From assembly GCF_025564085.1 (NCBI RefSeq), contig NZ_JAMGZJ010000063.1, positions 30,427 through 94,426 of the forward strand: DNA of 64,000 bases. Reading direction: 5' to 3'. Origin of the DNA: Silvania confinis. Its GTDB lineage: Bacteria > Pseudomonadota > Gammaproteobacteria > Enterobacterales > Enterobacteriaceae. Below are positions 29,182 to 38,929 of this stretch, in pieces (the first letter of the stretch is position 1; each line of letters begins with the position of its first letter). A program made the position numbers and the translations under genes. The notes under the pieces were generated by a model. The model was not told where the DNA came from and did no database searches. It was given only the letters and a program-made list of their open reading frames with translations.

Positions 29182-30474
29182 ATGGATATTCCAGTTACTA
29201 CTGCAAAAACGGGGCGTCGCCGTTACCTGACGCTGGTTATGATCTTTATTACGGTGGTCATCTGCTATGTTGACCGCGCCAACCTGGCCGTGGCATCGGT
29301 CCATATTCAGGAAGAATTTGGCATCACCAAAGCGGAGATGGGTTACGTCTTCTCGGCGTTTGCCTGGCTTTATACGCTCTGTCAGATCCCCGGCGGCTGG
29401 TTCCTGGACCGTATGGGCTCACGCCTGACCTATTTTATCGCCATCCTCGGCTGGTCTGTGGCGACCCTGTTCCAGGGTTTTGCTACCGGGCTGATGTCGC
29501 TGATTGGCCTGCGCGCCATCACCGGGATATTCGAAGCGCCGGCCTTCCCGACCAACAACCGCATGGTGACCAGCTGGTTCCCGGAGCATGAGCGAGCTTC
29601 TGCCGTCGGGTTCTACACCTCCGGTCAGTTTGTCGGCCTCGCGTTCCTGACGCCGCTGCTGATCTGGATCCAGGAGCTGCTGAGCTGGCACTGGGTGTTT
29701 ATCGTTACCGGCGGGATCGGCATTATCTGGTCGTTTATCTGGATTAAAGTGTATCAGCCGCCGCGTCTGACCAAAGGCATCAGCACAGCCGAGCTGGACT
29801 ACATCCGCGACGGTGGTGGCCTGGTGGATGGCGATGCGCCGGTGAAAAAAGAGGCGCGTCAGCCGCTGACCAAAGCCGACTGGAAGCTGGTGTTCCACCG
29901 TAAGCTGGTGGGCGTTTATCTGGGGCAGTTTGCGGTTACCTCGACGCTGTGGTTCTTCCTGACCTGGTTCCCTAACTACCTGACGCAGGAGAAAGGCATT
30001 ACCGCGTTGAAAGCGGGCTTTATGACCACGGTGCCGTTCCTGGCCGCGTTCGTTGGCGTACTGCTTTCCGGTTGGCTGGCGGACAAGCTGGTGAAAAAGG
30101 GCTACTCCCTCGGCATTGCGCGTAAAACACCGATTATCTGCGGGCTGCTAATCTCCACCTGCATCATGGGGGCGAACTACACCAACGATCCGGTGTGGAT
30201 TATGACCCTGATGGCGGTTGCCTTCTTCGGTAATGGCTTTGCCTCAATTACCTGGTCACTGGTGTCGTCGCTGGCGCCGATGCGTCTGATCGGCTTGACC
30301 GGTGGGGTGTTTAACTTCGTTGGTGGACTGGGTGGGATCACCGTTCCGCTGGTGATTGGTTATCTGGCGCAGGACTATGGTTTCGGCCCGGCGCTGGTCT
30401 ACATCTCCGCGGTGGCCCTGCTTGGCGCGCTCTCCTATATCCTGCTGGTGGGCGACGTCAAACGGGTAGGCTAA
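29182..30474 (+). CDS. dgoT: D-galactonate transporter DgoT
   Basis: MFS galactonate:H+ symporter (anion:cation symporter family); 430 residues, about 12 membrane segments. Key family segments are [11 protein letters not shown] in TM1 (charged residues for proton coupling), FLDRMGSR motif A and the [10 protein letters not shown] segment. The ATG at 29182 gives MDIPVTTAK, the E. coli start; an upstream in-frame ATG is not conserved. Last gene of the dgo operon. Confidence 0.97.
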   Translation: MDIPVTTAKTGRRRYLTLVMIFITVVICYVDRANLAVASVHIQEEFGITKAEMGYVFSAFAWLYTLCQIPGGWFLDRMGSRLTYFIAILGWSVATLFQGFATGLMSLIGLRAITGIFEAPAFPTNNRMVTSWFPEHERASAVGFYTSGQFVGLAFLTPLLIWIQELLSWHWVFIVTGGIGIIWSFIWIKVYQPPRLTKGISTAELDYIRDGGGLVDGDAPVKKEARQPLTKADWKLVFHRKLVGVYLGQFAVTSTLWFFLTWFPNYLTQEKGITALKAGFMTTVPFLAAFVGVLLSGWLADKLVKKGYSLGIARKTPIICGLLISTCIMGANYTNDPVWIMTLMAVAFFGNGFASITWSLVSSLAPMRLIGLTGGVFNFVGGLGGITVPLVIGYLAQDYGFGPALVYISAVALLGALSYILLVGDVKRVG

Positions 30475-30488
30475 TCTCCTGCATTGCT

Positions 30489-30521
30489 ATACCCTGATGC
30501 GACATCCGCGCATCAGGGTAT
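30489..30521 (+). promoter_or_regulatory. Hairpin abutting the yidR start
   Basis: ATACCCTGATGCG pairs perfectly over 13 bp with CGCATCAGGGTAT around a 7-base loop, ending 4 bases before the yidR ATG. The only purine-rich ribosome-binding candidate (AGGG) is inside the 3' arm. No T-run follows, so a pure terminator role is unlikely. Confidence 0.6.
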
Positions 30522-30525
30522 CCTC

Positions 30526-31752
30526 ATGAAACAAATCACCTTCGCTCCTCGCCACCACCAGTTAACCAACACCCGTACCTGGACTGCCGACAGCCGCTGG
30601 CTGGCGTTTGACGTCCGTCCGTCCGGGGCGTCATTTACCGGCGAAACCATTGAGCGTGTCAATGTTGAAAGCGGCGACGTCGAGGTGATTTATCGCGCCA
30701 CTCATGGTGCGCACGTCGGTGTAGTGACCGTCCATCCTGCCGATGACAGGTACGTGTTTATTCGCGGCCCGCAATTCCCGGATGCGGACTGGCAATATGA
30801 TTTTCACCATCGTCAGGGCGTCATTGCCGCTCAGGGTCAGGTGCGCAATCTTGATGCGATGGATATCACCGAACCCTTCACCCCGGGCGCGCTGCGCGGC
30901 GGCAGCCATGTCCATGTCTTCAGTCCTGACGGGCAGTTTGTTAGCTTTACCTATAATGACCATGTGTTGCACACCCTGGATCCGAAACGGGATTTACGCA
31001 ACGTGGGCGTTGCCGCGCCCTTTGGGCCGGTGACGCCTGCCGGCCATCATCCACGTGAATATGCCGGAACACACTGGAGCGTGCTGGTCAGCCGCACGAC
31101 ACCGGAGCCGACGCCAGGCAGCGATGAGATCAACCGCGCCTATGAAGAGGGCTGGGTTGGCAACGACCGGCTGGCCTTTATCGGCGACACCCTGTCGGTG
31201 GGTGGTGAGAAAGTGCCGGAACTGTTTATTGTCGATCTCCCGCAGGATGAGCAGGGCTGGAAACGGGCGGGCAACGCGCCGCTCGAGGGCACTTCTGCGA
31301 GCCTGCCCGCACCGCCAGCAGGTGTTGCACAGCGCCGGTTAACCTTTACCCACGATGCCCGCTTCCCGGGATTGCTGAACGCGCCGCGCCACTGGGTACG
31401 CAGCAATCCGCAGGCGAGCGCGATCGCATTTTTGCTGCGTGACGATAAAGGCGTGGTGCAGATTTGGCTGATTGCACCGGACGGCAGCCAGCTCCGTCAA
31501 CTGACGCATAACGAGAGTGACATTCAGTCGGCCTTTAACTGGCATCCGGCGGGGCATTCACTGGGGTTTGTGCTGGATAATCGTATTGCGCGCTGCGATG
31601 CAACATCGGGGACGGTGACGTATCTGACGTCCGATCATGGCAATCCACCGTCCGGTGATGCTGTGGTCTGGTCCCCGGATGGACGTTATCTGGCCTGGAT
31701 GGAAGAGGTCGACGGTTTCCGCCAGCTGTGGGTGACGGAGACCGGGCAGTAA
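30526..31752 (+). CDS. yidR: Beta-propeller protein YidR (DUF3748)
   Basis: Protein of 408 residues resembling E. coli YidR, function unknown. Repeated WD/TolB-like blades are apparent (WTADSRWLAFDVRPSG, HVHVFSPDGQFVSFTYND, FNWHPAGHSLGFVLDN, VVWSPDGRYLAWME), suggesting a six- or seven-bladed propeller. No signal peptide, so probably cytoplasmic. It follows dgoT by 51 bases and its stop touches the converging yidQ stop with no gap. Confidence 0.88.
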   Translation: MKQITFAPRHHQLTNTRTWTADSRWLAFDVRPSGASFTGETIERVNVESGDVEVIYRATHGAHVGVVTVHPADDRYVFIRGPQFPDADWQYDFHHRQGVIAAQGQVRNLDAMDITEPFTPGALRGGSHVHVFSPDGQFVSFTYNDHVLHTLDPKRDLRNVGVAAPFGPVTPAGHHPREYAGTHWSVLVSRTTPEPTPGSDEINRAYEEGWVGNDRLAFIGDTLSVGGEKVPELFIVDLPQDEQGWKRAGNAPLEGTSASLPAPPAGVAQRRLTFTHDARFPGLLNAPRHWVRSNPQASAIAFLLRDDKGVVQIWLIAPDGSQLRQLTHNESDIQSAFNWHPAGHSLGFVLDNRIARCDATSGTVTYLTSDHGNPPSGDAVVWSPDGRYLAWMEEVDGFRQLWVTETGQ

Positions 31753-32082
31753 CTAGCGGGCGGGCATGTCAGCGGGCGGGATCACGGCGTTGGTTGCCAG
31801 CGTCTCCTGCTCGCTTTGCTCCACGCGGGAGCGCACGGATTTATCGGTGCGGAACAGATCCCACGGCAGCAGGAGCGTGTCGACAACGGCGGTAAACGGC
31901 ATATCCAGCATCACCAGGGATTTGGTGCCCCAGTTCGTGCCGTCATCTGTCAGCATGTTCGCGCTGGCGCGCGTTCCAGGATATGTTCCTTCTTTGCCGC
32001 CAGTGTGAGACATCACGCTCGAACACCCGCAAAGCACAACTGCTGCGCTGAACGTCGTCAGCTTTATCAGAACATTTTTCAT
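31753..32082 (-). CDS. yidQ: Predicted lipoprotein YidQ
   Basis: A 109-residue protein (E. coli YidQ about 110). The N-terminus has a lipoprotein signal with lipobox LCGC, giving lipid-modified Cys20 after cleavage. Belongs to the YceK/YidQ lipoprotein family (DUF1375), with MSHTGGKEGTYPGTRASANML and LPWDLFRTD conserved. Function unknown. Confidence 0.9.
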   Translation of the reverse strand: MKNVLIKLTTFSAAVVLCGCSSVMSHTGGKEGTYPGTRASANMLTDDGTNWGTKSLVMLDMPFTAVVDTLLLPWDLFRTDKSVRSRVEQSEQETLATNAVIPPADMPAR

Positions 32083-32263
32083 TATTTGTCAGTCATCATC
32101 AATGGCTCGGGACCGGCCTGCTCCCCGGTTTATAACGGGCCATGCTCAAAATGAATAGTTGAAAAGTACCGCTCTGTGGCACCCATCGCATTTTAACCCT
32201 TTGTGCTGTAGACCCAGTCTATGCCAGTCACTGCAAAGTGCAAAAATTTCTCGTTAACCTGCT

Positions 32264-32292
32264 CTTGAAAAGATCGGAATCAGACCCATTTT
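32264..32292 (+). promoter_or_regulatory. Sigma-32 heat-shock promoter of ibpAB
   Basis: CTTGAAA (32264-32270), 14 bases, then CCCATTTT (32285-32292): the RpoH consensus CTTGAAA-N13/14-CCCATNT. It lies about 105 bases before ibpA. Confidence 0.9.
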
Positions 32293-32396
32293 AGAGGAGT
32301 ATCCATGAACAAACGCGCCTGATGGGTGTTTGGGATACACCAGCCTGTCCACGGTGGAAGGCGACAATTCTTGCTGATTTCAGGAGTATTAACTGT
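32293..32396 (+). promoter_or_regulatory. ROSE-type RNA thermometer in the ibpA leader
   Basis: The ribosome-binding site TCAGGAG (32380-32386) faces CTTGCTGA (32370-32377) in a weak hairpin containing a U-G pair and an unpaired G, the core feature of ROSE thermometers. The E. coli ibpA leader carries the same element and blocks translation at low temperature. Confidence 0.82.
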
Positions 32397-32807
32397 ATGC
32401 GTAACTTCGATCTTTCTCCGCTTTATCGTTCAGCCATTGGCTTTGATCGTCTGTTTAATCATTTAGAAAATAACCAAAGCCAGAGCAACGGCTATCCGCC
32501 ATACAACGTTGAATTGGTTGACGAAAACCACTATCGCATTGCGATTGCCGTGGCCGGTTTCGCTGAAAGCGAACTGGAGATCACTGCCCAGGATAACCTG
32601 CTGGTGGTGAAAGGCGCGCACGCGGGCGAGCAGAAAGAACGTACCTACCTCTATCAGGGCATCGCGGAACGTAACTTTGAACGTAAGTTCCAGTTAGCCG
32701 AGAACATTCACGTTCACGGTGCGAACCTGGTGAACGGCCTGCTGTATGTCGATCTGGAACGTGTGATTCCGGAAGCGCAAAAACCGCGCCGTATCGAAAT
32801 TAATTAA
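32397..32807 (+). CDS. ibpA: Small heat-shock protein IbpA
   Basis: ATP-independent holdase that binds aggregating proteins with IbpB; 136 residues. The alpha-crystallin domain (about 35-125) ends with the C-terminal RRIEIN tail containing the I-x-I oligomerisation motif. The ATG at 32397 lies behind the thermometer; the longer open frame upstream is not coding. First gene of a two-gene operon from a sigma-32 promoter. Confidence 0.97.
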   Translation: MRNFDLSPLYRSAIGFDRLFNHLENNQSQSNGYPPYNVELVDENHYRIAIAVAGFAESELEITAQDNLLVVKGAHAGEQKERTYLYQGIAERNFERKFQLAENIHVHGANLVNGLLYVDLERVIPEAQKPRRIEIN

Positions 32808-32912
32808 TTGCCGGGTCGCTGCGGCGGCCCAGACTGAATGCTTGCCGATTTCGGGAGCATGTGAGTCCATCAGGATTTGCCGGGACAACTGCGCACAAAA
32901 AACTGTGCTCAA

Positions 32913-32930
32913 CTCGCTTCTCAGAAGGAG
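32913..32930 (+). promoter_or_regulatory. Possible second RNA thermometer hairpin before ibpB
   Basis: CTCGCTTC pairs with GAAGGAG across a TCA loop, leaving one unpaired G, so the whole ribosome-binding site AAGGAG is in the stem. The bulged G resembles the ROSE core. Inferred from pairing only. Confidence 0.55.
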
Positions 32931-32937
32931 AATGACT

Positions 32938-33366
32938 ATGCGTAATTACGATTTATCCCCGCTGCTGCGTCAGTGGATTGGTTTTGACAAACTGGCTACC
33001 ACGCTGCAAAGCACCACCGAAAGCCAGGCGTTCCCGCCGTACAACATTGAAAAGAGCGACGATAACCACTATCGCATTACGCTCGCCGTGGCGGGATTCA
33101 GCCAGCAGAACCTGGATGTTCAGCTCGAAGGCACGCGCCTGACGGTAAAAGGTACGCCGGAAAAACCCGAGACCGAAACCCAGTGGCTGCATCAAGGTCT
33201 GGTGACCCAGCCGTTCAGCTTGAGCTTTACGCTCGCAGAACATATGGAAGTCACCGGGGCGACCTTCACTAACGGGCTGCTGCATATCGATATCACCCGC
33301 AACGTGCCCGAAGAGATCGCGCCGAAGCGGATCGCCATTAGCGAACGCCCTGCGTTGAACAGCTAA
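32938..33366 (+). CDS. ibpB: Small heat-shock protein IbpB
   Basis: Partner of IbpA that keeps aggregates accessible to DnaK and ClpB; 142 residues, as in E. coli. The alpha-crystallin domain ends with a [13 protein letters not shown] tail carrying I-A-I. The ATG at 32938 is 7 bases from AAGGAG; an in-frame ATG two codons earlier touches the site and is less likely. Confidence 0.97.
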   Translation: MRNYDLSPLLRQWIGFDKLATTLQSTTESQAFPPYNIEKSDDNHYRITLAVAGFSQQNLDVQLEGTRLTVKGTPEKPETETQWLHQGLVTQPFSLSFTLAEHMEVTGATFTNGLLHIDITRNVPEEIAPKRIAISERPALNS

Positions 33367-33377
33367 CGGGCGTTTTC

Positions 33378-33461
33378 GCCCGGCGGCGCTGCGCTTGCAC
33401 GGGCCTACATGGGATTGTGTGGGCTGATGCCCTCATCCCAACCCTCTCCCACGGGAGAGGG
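33378..33461. repeat. REP unit and palindromic repeat, second copy
   Basis: A REP unit (GCCCGGCGGCGCTGCGC... CGGGCCTACA, 33378-33409) is followed by CCCTCATCCCAACCCTCTCCC-ac-GGGAGAGGG (about 33429-33461), the same palindrome as near 10250 and 63880. Confidence 0.75.
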
Positions 33462-33473
33462 CGCACACACTAA

Positions 33474-33507
33474 AAAACGGTCACCTTCGGGTGACCGTTT
33501 TGCTTTT
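33474..33507 (+). terminator. Terminator of ibpAB
   Basis: AAAACGGTCACC pairs perfectly with GGTGACCGTTTT around a TTCG tetraloop, followed by GCTTTT. Confidence 0.9.
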
Positions 33508-33602
33508 ACCTCGGGGCTTTTTTGTGCGCCATCACCCATACAACCGGTCAGACCTCTGCGAGAATCCCTGCTAACTCTACTGTTATTCACAGGGATGCCG
33601 TC

Positions 33603-35264
33603 ATGAGTGAAATTGCGTTAACGGTCAGTGTGCTGGCGTTGGTTGCGGTGGTTGGGCTGTGGATAGGGAATGTCAAAATCCGCGGCGTCGGGTTTGGCAT
33701 TGGCGGCGTGCTGTTTGGCGGCATCTTCGTCGGCCACTTTGCCGACCAGCTTGGCATCACCCTGAGCGCGGAGATGCTGCACTTCATCCAGGAATTCGGC
33801 CTGATCCTCTTCGTATATACCATCGGCATCCAGGTCGGGCCGGGCTTTTTCGCCTCGCTGCGCGTCTCAGGCTTGCGGCTCAACCTTTTTGCCCTCGGGA
33901 TCGTGGTGATGGGCGGGCTGGTCACCGCTCTGCTGCATAAGATTTTTGCCATTCCGCTGCCGGTAGTGCTGGGGATATTTTCCGGGGCGGTCACCAACAC
34001 CCCGGCGCTGGGGGCGGGGCAGCAAATTCTGCGCGATCTGGGTATTGAGCCTGGCGTCGTGGATCAGATGGGCATGAGCTACGCGATGGCCTACCCGTTC
34101 GGCATCTGCGGAATTTTGCTGACTATGTGGCTGGTGCGGCTGCTGTTTCGCGTGGACGTCGAGCACGAAGCCCGACAGCACGAATCGACGCTCACCCACG
34201 GACATGCGCTGATCCAAACCATCAACATCCGCGTGGAAAACCCCAACCTGAATAACATGGCGATTCAGGATGTGCCGATCCTCAACAGCGTGAACATTAT
34301 CTGCTCCCGGTTGAAACGTGAGCAAACCCTGATGGTGCCATCGCCCGCCACGGTGATTCTTACCGGTGACCTGCTGCATCTCGTTGGCCAGCCGGTGGAT
34401 CTGCATAACGCCCAGTTGGTCATTGGTCAGGAGGTTGACACCTCGCTCTCCACGCGCGGTACCGATATGCGCGTCGAGCGGGTGGTGGTGACCAATGAGC
34501 AGGTATTGGGCAAAAAAATCCGCGAACTGCAGGTTAAAGAGCGCTATGACGTGGTGATCTCGCGACTGAATCGCGCCGGGGTGGAGCTGGTCGCCAGCCC
34601 GGATGCCAGCCTGCAGTTTGGCGACATTCTGAACCTGGTCGGGCGCCCGGCGTCGATTGATGCCGTGGCTAACATGGTGGGCAACGCGCAACAAAAACTG
34701 CAGCAAGTGCAGATGCTGCCGGTGTTTATCGGCATCGGCCTTGGGGTCCTGCTCGGCTCTATTCCTTTGTATGTTCCGGGATTCCCGGTAGCCCTCAAGC
34801 TGGGGCTGGCGGGTGGGCCGCTGATTATGGCCCTGATCCTCGGGCGCATCGGCTGTATCGGCAAGCTTTACTGGTTTATGCCGCCGAGCGCGAACCTCGC
34901 CCTGCGCGAGCTGGGGATCGTGCTGTTTCTGGCGGTAGTGGGGCTGAAGTCGGGCGGCGATTTTGTCGAGACCCTGACCGCAGGCGACGGCATCAGCTGG
35001 ATTGGCTACGGCATCATAATCACCGCCGTGCCGCTGCTGACCGTTGGAATCCTGGCGCGCCTGTTCACGAAGATGAACTACCTGACGCTGTGCGGCATGC
35101 TGGCCGGGTCGATGACCGACCCGCCTGCGCTGGCCTTTGCCAACAACCTGCATGCCACCAGCGGGGCGGCGGCGCTCTCCTACGCCACGGTCTATCCGCT
35201 GGTGATGTTTATGCGCATTATCACGCCGCAGCTGCTGGCGGTGCTGTTCTGGGGAATGGGTTAA
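33603..35264 (+). CDS. yidE: Putative transporter YidE (AAE family)
   Basis: Inner-membrane protein of the aspartate:alanine exchanger family; 553 residues as in E. coli YidE. Two membrane blocks (about 1-185 and 370-553) flank two RCK_C/TrkA-C-like cytoplasmic domains (about 190-370). Conserved [16 protein letters not shown] and [14 protein letters not shown] motifs occur in the two halves, an internal repeat. The substrate is unknown. The start ATG at 33603 gives MSEIALTVS; the longer upstream frame crosses the intergenic repeat. Confidence 0.93.
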   Translation: MSEIALTVSVLALVAVVGLWIGNVKIRGVGFGIGGVLFGGIFVGHFADQLGITLSAEMLHFIQEFGLILFVYTIGIQVGPGFFASLRVSGLRLNLFALGIVVMGGLVTALLHKIFAIPLPVVLGIFSGAVTNTPALGAGQQILRDLGIEPGVVDQMGMSYAMAYPFGICGILLTMWLVRLLFRVDVEHEARQHESTLTHGHALIQTINIRVENPNLNNMAIQDVPILNSVNIICSRLKREQTLMVPSPATVILTGDLLHLVGQPVDLHNAQLVIGQEVDTSLSTRGTDMRVERVVVTNEQVLGKKIRELQVKERYDVVISRLNRAGVELVASPDASLQFGDILNLVGRPASIDAVANMVGNAQQKLQQVQMLPVFIGIGLGVLLGSIPLYVPGFPVALKLGLAGGPLIMALILGRIGCIGKLYWFMPPSANLALRELGIVLFLAVVGLKSGGDFVETLTAGDGISWIGYGIIITAVPLLTVGILARLFTKMNYLTLCGMLAGSMTDPPALAFANNLHATSGAAALSYATVYPLVMFMRIITPQLLAVLFWGMG

Positions 35265-36745
35265 GCCGCTAACCCGAGCCTGGCGAACTGCTCTGCCGGG
35301 GCGTCGCTCTCATGCAGCAGACGCACCAGCAGGGCAATCATCCGCGCCTCCACGGCGCTATCCTCAATCGGATTACACTGCTGTGGGTCGGTGTGTAAAT
35401 CAAACAGCAGATGCCCGAAATGATTGACGCCGTTGTACTTTTCTCGCGCTGGAATACGCAGCGTTTGAACCCCTTTAGTAAAGCTGAACGGCGGTGCCAG
35501 CGAGAGTGATTCCAGTTCATGGGGTTCAAAGCGGGTATTCATCTTGATCGGCATCAGGGTGTAGTTGGCGATGTCATCCTCGCGCCCGGGCAGCGCAGCG
35601 CGCATATAGACGTAGCGCCCATCCGTCACGTTGACATGTCCGCTAAACACACCAAACAGAGCCGCTTCACGTACGGGGGTATCATCGGCCAGGGTTTGCG
35701 CCAGCGGACGCCCCTGCACATCGGCGGGGATCGGTTGGTTAAACCACTCCAGCAGCGTGGGTGCCCAGTCAATCATCTGCACCAGTGACTCACGCTTCAC
35801 CCCCTGCTGAGCGCTGCGCGGATCCCAGATAAACAGGGGGTTATTCGCCACCTCGTTGTAATACGGCATCTGGTTTTTCGCCCACCAACCATGTTCCCCG
35901 AGCAAAAAGCCGTGATCGGTGCCGACAATCAACATCGTATCGCGCCACAGATCGTGCTGGTCCATCAGGTCGAGGATGCGTCCCAGATTGTCATCGCACA
36001 TCGACACCAGTGCACGATAGCGGCAGCGAATGTGCGCTATCGCCTCTTCGCTCTCCTCCACTTTGCCGCGCGGCCAGTCGTAATGTGGGCCTTCCCACGC
36101 GTCCTGATACAAAGAGAGATACGCTTCGGTGGTATAAAACGGCTCATGGGGGTCGAAGGTCTCGACCTGCAGCAGCCAGTTATCCTGCTGGTGGTTATGG
36201 GCGATAAATTCGCAACCGGCCGCAAACACGCGGGATTGCGGGAAGTCAGCCTCCTGCTGAATGTACTCCCGGTTCACCCAGTCCTGGCGCCAGAGCCCCG
36301 AGACGCCGCCGCCGGTCTGTTTCTGCGGCACGCGCAGCACTTGGGGGATCGCCGGATCGGCGACGCTGGCTTTCCAGTGGTCGCCCTCCTGGCCTCGAAC
36401 GATCTCCCATGAGCTGTAGCGGTTATGGTAGTTACCGCCGCCATCCTCCCAGTAGTGCAGGTGGTCGCTTATCAGGTGCGTATAAACGCCCGCTTTTTTC
36501 AGCAGCTCCGGCATTGAGTCATCAAACGGCTCCAGCGGCCCCCATTCCCGGTGCAGAAAGTTATACCGACCGGTGTGCAGCTCCCGGCGGGCGGGCATGC
36601 AGGGCATACTGCCGACATAGCTGTTATTGAAGGTGGCGCTACGGGCCGCCAGGCGCTTAAAGTTGGGTGCCTGAGTGATCATGTCCCCATATGGCGGCAG
36701 ATAGTGTTTATTCAGACTATCGAACAGCAGAATAATCGCTTTCAT
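35261..36745 (-). CDS. yidJ: Sulfatase YidJ-like
   Basis: Type I sulfatase of 494 residues (E. coli YidJ 497). The formylglycine motif is C49-M-P-A-R followed by [10 protein letters not shown], so it is a Cys-type sulfatase needing a maturase. Metal-binding residues appear in LFDSLN (D9) and [12 protein letters not shown]. No signal peptide: likely cytoplasmic, fitting a substrate delivered by the PTS encoded just upstream. It forms a leftward run IIC-IIB-sulfatase with gaps of 27 and 9 bases. The stop overlaps that of converging yidE by 3-4 bases. Substrate unknown; a sulfated sugar or aryl sulfate is likely. Confidence 0.88.
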   Translation of the reverse strand: MKAIILLFDSLNKHYLPPYGDMITQAPNFKRLAARSATFNNSYVGSMPCMPARRELHTGRYNFLHREWGPLEPFDDSMPELLKKAGVYTHLISDHLHYWEDGGGNYHNRYSSWEIVRGQEGDHWKASVADPAIPQVLRVPQKQTGGGVSGLWRQDWVNREYIQQEADFPQSRVFAAGCEFIAHNHQQDNWLLQVETFDPHEPFYTTEAYLSLYQDAWEGPHYDWPRGKVEESEEAIAHIRCRYRALVSMCDDNLGRILDLMDQHDLWRDTMLIVGTDHGFLLGEHGWWAKNQMPYYNEVANNPLFIWDPRSAQQGVKRESLVQMIDWAPTLLEWFNQPIPADVQGRPLAQTLADDTPVREAALFGVFSGHVNVTDGRYVYMRAALPGREDDIANYTLMPIKMNTRFEPHELESLSLAPPFSFTKGVQTLRIPAREKYNGVNHFGHLLFDLHTDPQQCNPIEDSAVEARMIALLVRLLHESDAPAEQFARLGLAA

Positions 36746-36754
36746 CGACGCTCC

Positions 36755-37084
36755 TTAACGGGCAGATAGCAGATGCGGGAAATTCGCTTCGATAATCGCG
36801 TAGATCTGTTTCCCGATGGTTTCTCCATCCATGATATTTTCGATGGGGATCAGATACTGCCCCTGTCGTGGATCCAGACTCACAACATCAATCAACTTCT
36901 TCGAAATAGCATAAATATCCGCCCAGTCAGTAAAGCCACCCACTTCGCCTGCGGCGGTATGTTCCATTTCAAATTCAAACTGAAAATCATATTTTGCCAG
37001 CGCTTTTTTAACGACGGTCTGCAACATGACGCTACTGCCTACACCGTAGCCGCAAACAAACAGGAGATTAATTTTGTTTTTCAT
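36755..37084 (-). CDS. PTS IIB component, ascorbate/SgaB type
   Basis: Cytoplasmic phosphocarrier of 109 residues with the phosphorylated Cys at C11 in FVCGYGVGSS, the SgaB/UlaB-type P-loop. It passes phosphate from a IIA protein to the substrate bound by IIC. No IIA gene is found nearby, so IIA must be supplied from elsewhere. Sits between the IIC and sulfatase genes. E. coli K-12 has at this place yidK, a sodium-solute symporter, beside yidJ, so the transport type differs. Confidence 0.85.
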   Translation of the reverse strand: MKNKINLLFVCGYGVGSSVMLQTVVKKALAKYDFQFEFEMEHTAAGEVGGFTDWADIYAISKKLIDVVSLDPRQGQYLIPIENIMDGETIGKQIYAIIEANFPHLLSAR

Positions 37085-37111
37085 AATGATTCCTTTTAAA
37101 TGTAGGGTTAA

Positions 37112-38437
37112 TTAGATTGCATAAGGCCCAAGATGGAATGTAGAGGCGATTAATTTCAGCACTTCACAAATAGCTGGCCATAACGTTGCCCAGTCGAAAA
37201 TACCGGTCCAGCCAACGCCCTCTTCGGCAAGACCTGTTAATGGAATCGCCCAGACGGTGCCAAAGGTTTGAATAATGCCCAGCAGGAAGGTGCAGATAAT
37301 GACGGAGCGATATCCCCCCATGCGATTGGCTAATACACCAATAGGGCCACCGGAGAAGAAGAGAGGCACAAAGCCGGGCAGCACCATAATCGGGCTGTGG
37401 GTTAACAGCAGAATGCCCATCGAGAAAATCGTGCCGAAGGTACAAAAAATAAAACCAAGCGTTGCGGCATTTGGAGAAAAAGGTAAAAGCGCGGCCACGT
37501 CCACGGCGGGAATAGCATTTGGAATAAAACGATCCTGCCATCCTTTAAATGAAGCGTTAATTTCTCCCACCATCATGCGTACGCCCTGCAGCAGAATGAC
37601 CATATACATGGAGAACTGCAGGCCGAGATTAATAATATAAATATACCAGGGCTTACCCTTTGCCATGAGCTGCACGTTGTCGATCCCTGTCGACAACAAA
37701 AAGCCGCCCACGAACAGCGTCATAACGATGGCAATGGAGGTAACGTTATGGTTAAAAATGGCCAGCCATCCGGGCAACTTCATATTTTCAGCATCATGCT
37801 TCTCCGGGTCGCCAAAAAAATGGGCTATTTTGGAAAAGAACCAGATCCCCAGCATCTGGTTATGGGCAATGGTAAAGCCCGCATTGTTAGTGATTTTGGC
37901 AACAGGTTTGGCAATCAGGGTGGTGGCAAAGGCCCAGAACAAGCCCGTTAATACACCGGCAATGAGAATGGACTCAACCCAGCCGAAACCGAGCCAAAAG
38001 ACAATTAACCACAGTACCGCCTGCGAGTGAGAAACCCCGGTATTGCCGGTTAAAAAGATGCCTTTTACCCGCGTGTAACGGCCAAGTGCCACTAAAAGCA
38101 GGTTAGTAAAAAAGGCAAGAACGAAGACATATCCCACAAAGCCAAAGTTGTCGCCAAGCGCAATTTGGGTGGCGGCTTTCATGGCGTACGAGTCCATTAA
38201 ATAGCCATGGATCCCATAGGATTTGCTGACCGCATCGGCGACCGGTTTAAAGGTAGCGGAAAACTGAAATCCACCAAATAGCACCATCATTAACCCAACC
38301 ATGGCGCTAACCATACCGGTAATAATTTTTATGGCTGGCTTTTTATCCAGGGTATATCCCACCCCCACTAATAGACCTATCAAAATAGCGGGTTCTGTCA
38401 GGAATGACTGTAATACGTCAATAAAATCCGAAAACAT
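37112..38437 (-). CDS. PTS IIC component, ascorbate/SgaT-UlaA type
   Basis: Integral membrane permease of 441 residues with about 10-11 membrane segments, resembling UlaA/SgaT family EIIC proteins. First gene of the leftward IIC-IIB-sulfatase group. The substrate cannot be deduced; association with a sulfatase and a sulfotransferase suggests a sulfated carbohydrate or polyol rather than ascorbate. Divergent from the sulfotransferase remnant across a 490-base regulatory gap. Confidence 0.85.
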   Translation of the reverse strand: MFSDFIDVLQSFLTEPAILIGLLVGVGYTLDKKPAIKIITGMVSAMVGLMMVLFGGFQFSATFKPVADAVSKSYGIHGYLMDSYAMKAATQIALGDNFGFVGYVFVLAFFTNLLLVALGRYTRVKGIFLTGNTGVSHSQAVLWLIVFWLGFGWVESILIAGVLTGLFWAFATTLIAKPVAKITNNAGFTIAHNQMLGIWFFSKIAHFFGDPEKHDAENMKLPGWLAIFNHNVTSIAIVMTLFVGGFLLSTGIDNVQLMAKGKPWYIYIINLGLQFSMYMVILLQGVRMMVGEINASFKGWQDRFIPNAIPAVDVAALLPFSPNAATLGFIFCTFGTIFSMGILLLTHSPIMVLPGFVPLFFSGGPIGVLANRMGGYRSVIICTFLLGIIQTFGTVWAIPLTGLAEEGVGWTGIFDWATLWPAICEVLKLIASTFHLGPYAI

Positions 38438-38929
38438 AGCTCAGTAACCTCCATGATTGTCGCGTCCCAGTAATAATAAAAAGTAAAACGTCAGCGTTCT
38501 GAAGAGGAATGACGTTGCGTTTTATTAGCAAAAATTAAAAAACCGAATGCACTGTAATAATCAAATGTCGTCACTAAAAGATTATTTTTGATTTTTTGTG
38601 AGTCAATATGCAAAAAACGGTGATTAATAGTTTCTGTATATCAAAGGGGATATTTTATGATTTAAATGGCTATACAATTTCATCTGGATATCTATCTTGA
38701 GATTGGTAGTGCTGAAAATCATATATAACACATGATTATTAATGGATATAAAATTTGTTTAGTGAATGCAACCGCAGGTATTTATTGTCAGTCACGTGAA
38801 ATAACCCTTTATTTGCGTAGCGCTACGCATAACTGTGAGGAAGTTTGCTAAGTAATTTAGCGGCACTGGCTAATTGATGTAATGTCATCCTTGATGTTGA
38901 TTAAATGTTTTTATCAAGGAGAATGGCTC
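38438..38929. promoter_or_regulatory. AT-rich divergent control region with a 16-bp perfect palindrome
   Basis: This 492-base gap between the divergent PTS and sulfotransferase genes is strongly AT-rich. It contains TGCGTAGCGCTACGCA (38814-38829), a perfect 16-bp palindrome about 100 bases before the sulfotransferase start, a plausible regulator site. No regulator gene lies in the module. I see no convincing ORF in it. Confidence 0.6.

Noticed and set aside
32305..32322. Five-codon ORF (MNKRA) in the ibpA leader with a GAGGAG before it
   Set aside because: The predicted sigma-32 start lies at or after that site, so it would be nearly leaderless; more likely part of the thermometer fold.
33867..35153. 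Leftward 428-codon open frame opposite yidE
   Set aside because: Shadow of a GC-rich membrane gene; Gln/His/Arg-rich with no recognisable domain, whereas yidE is fully conserved.
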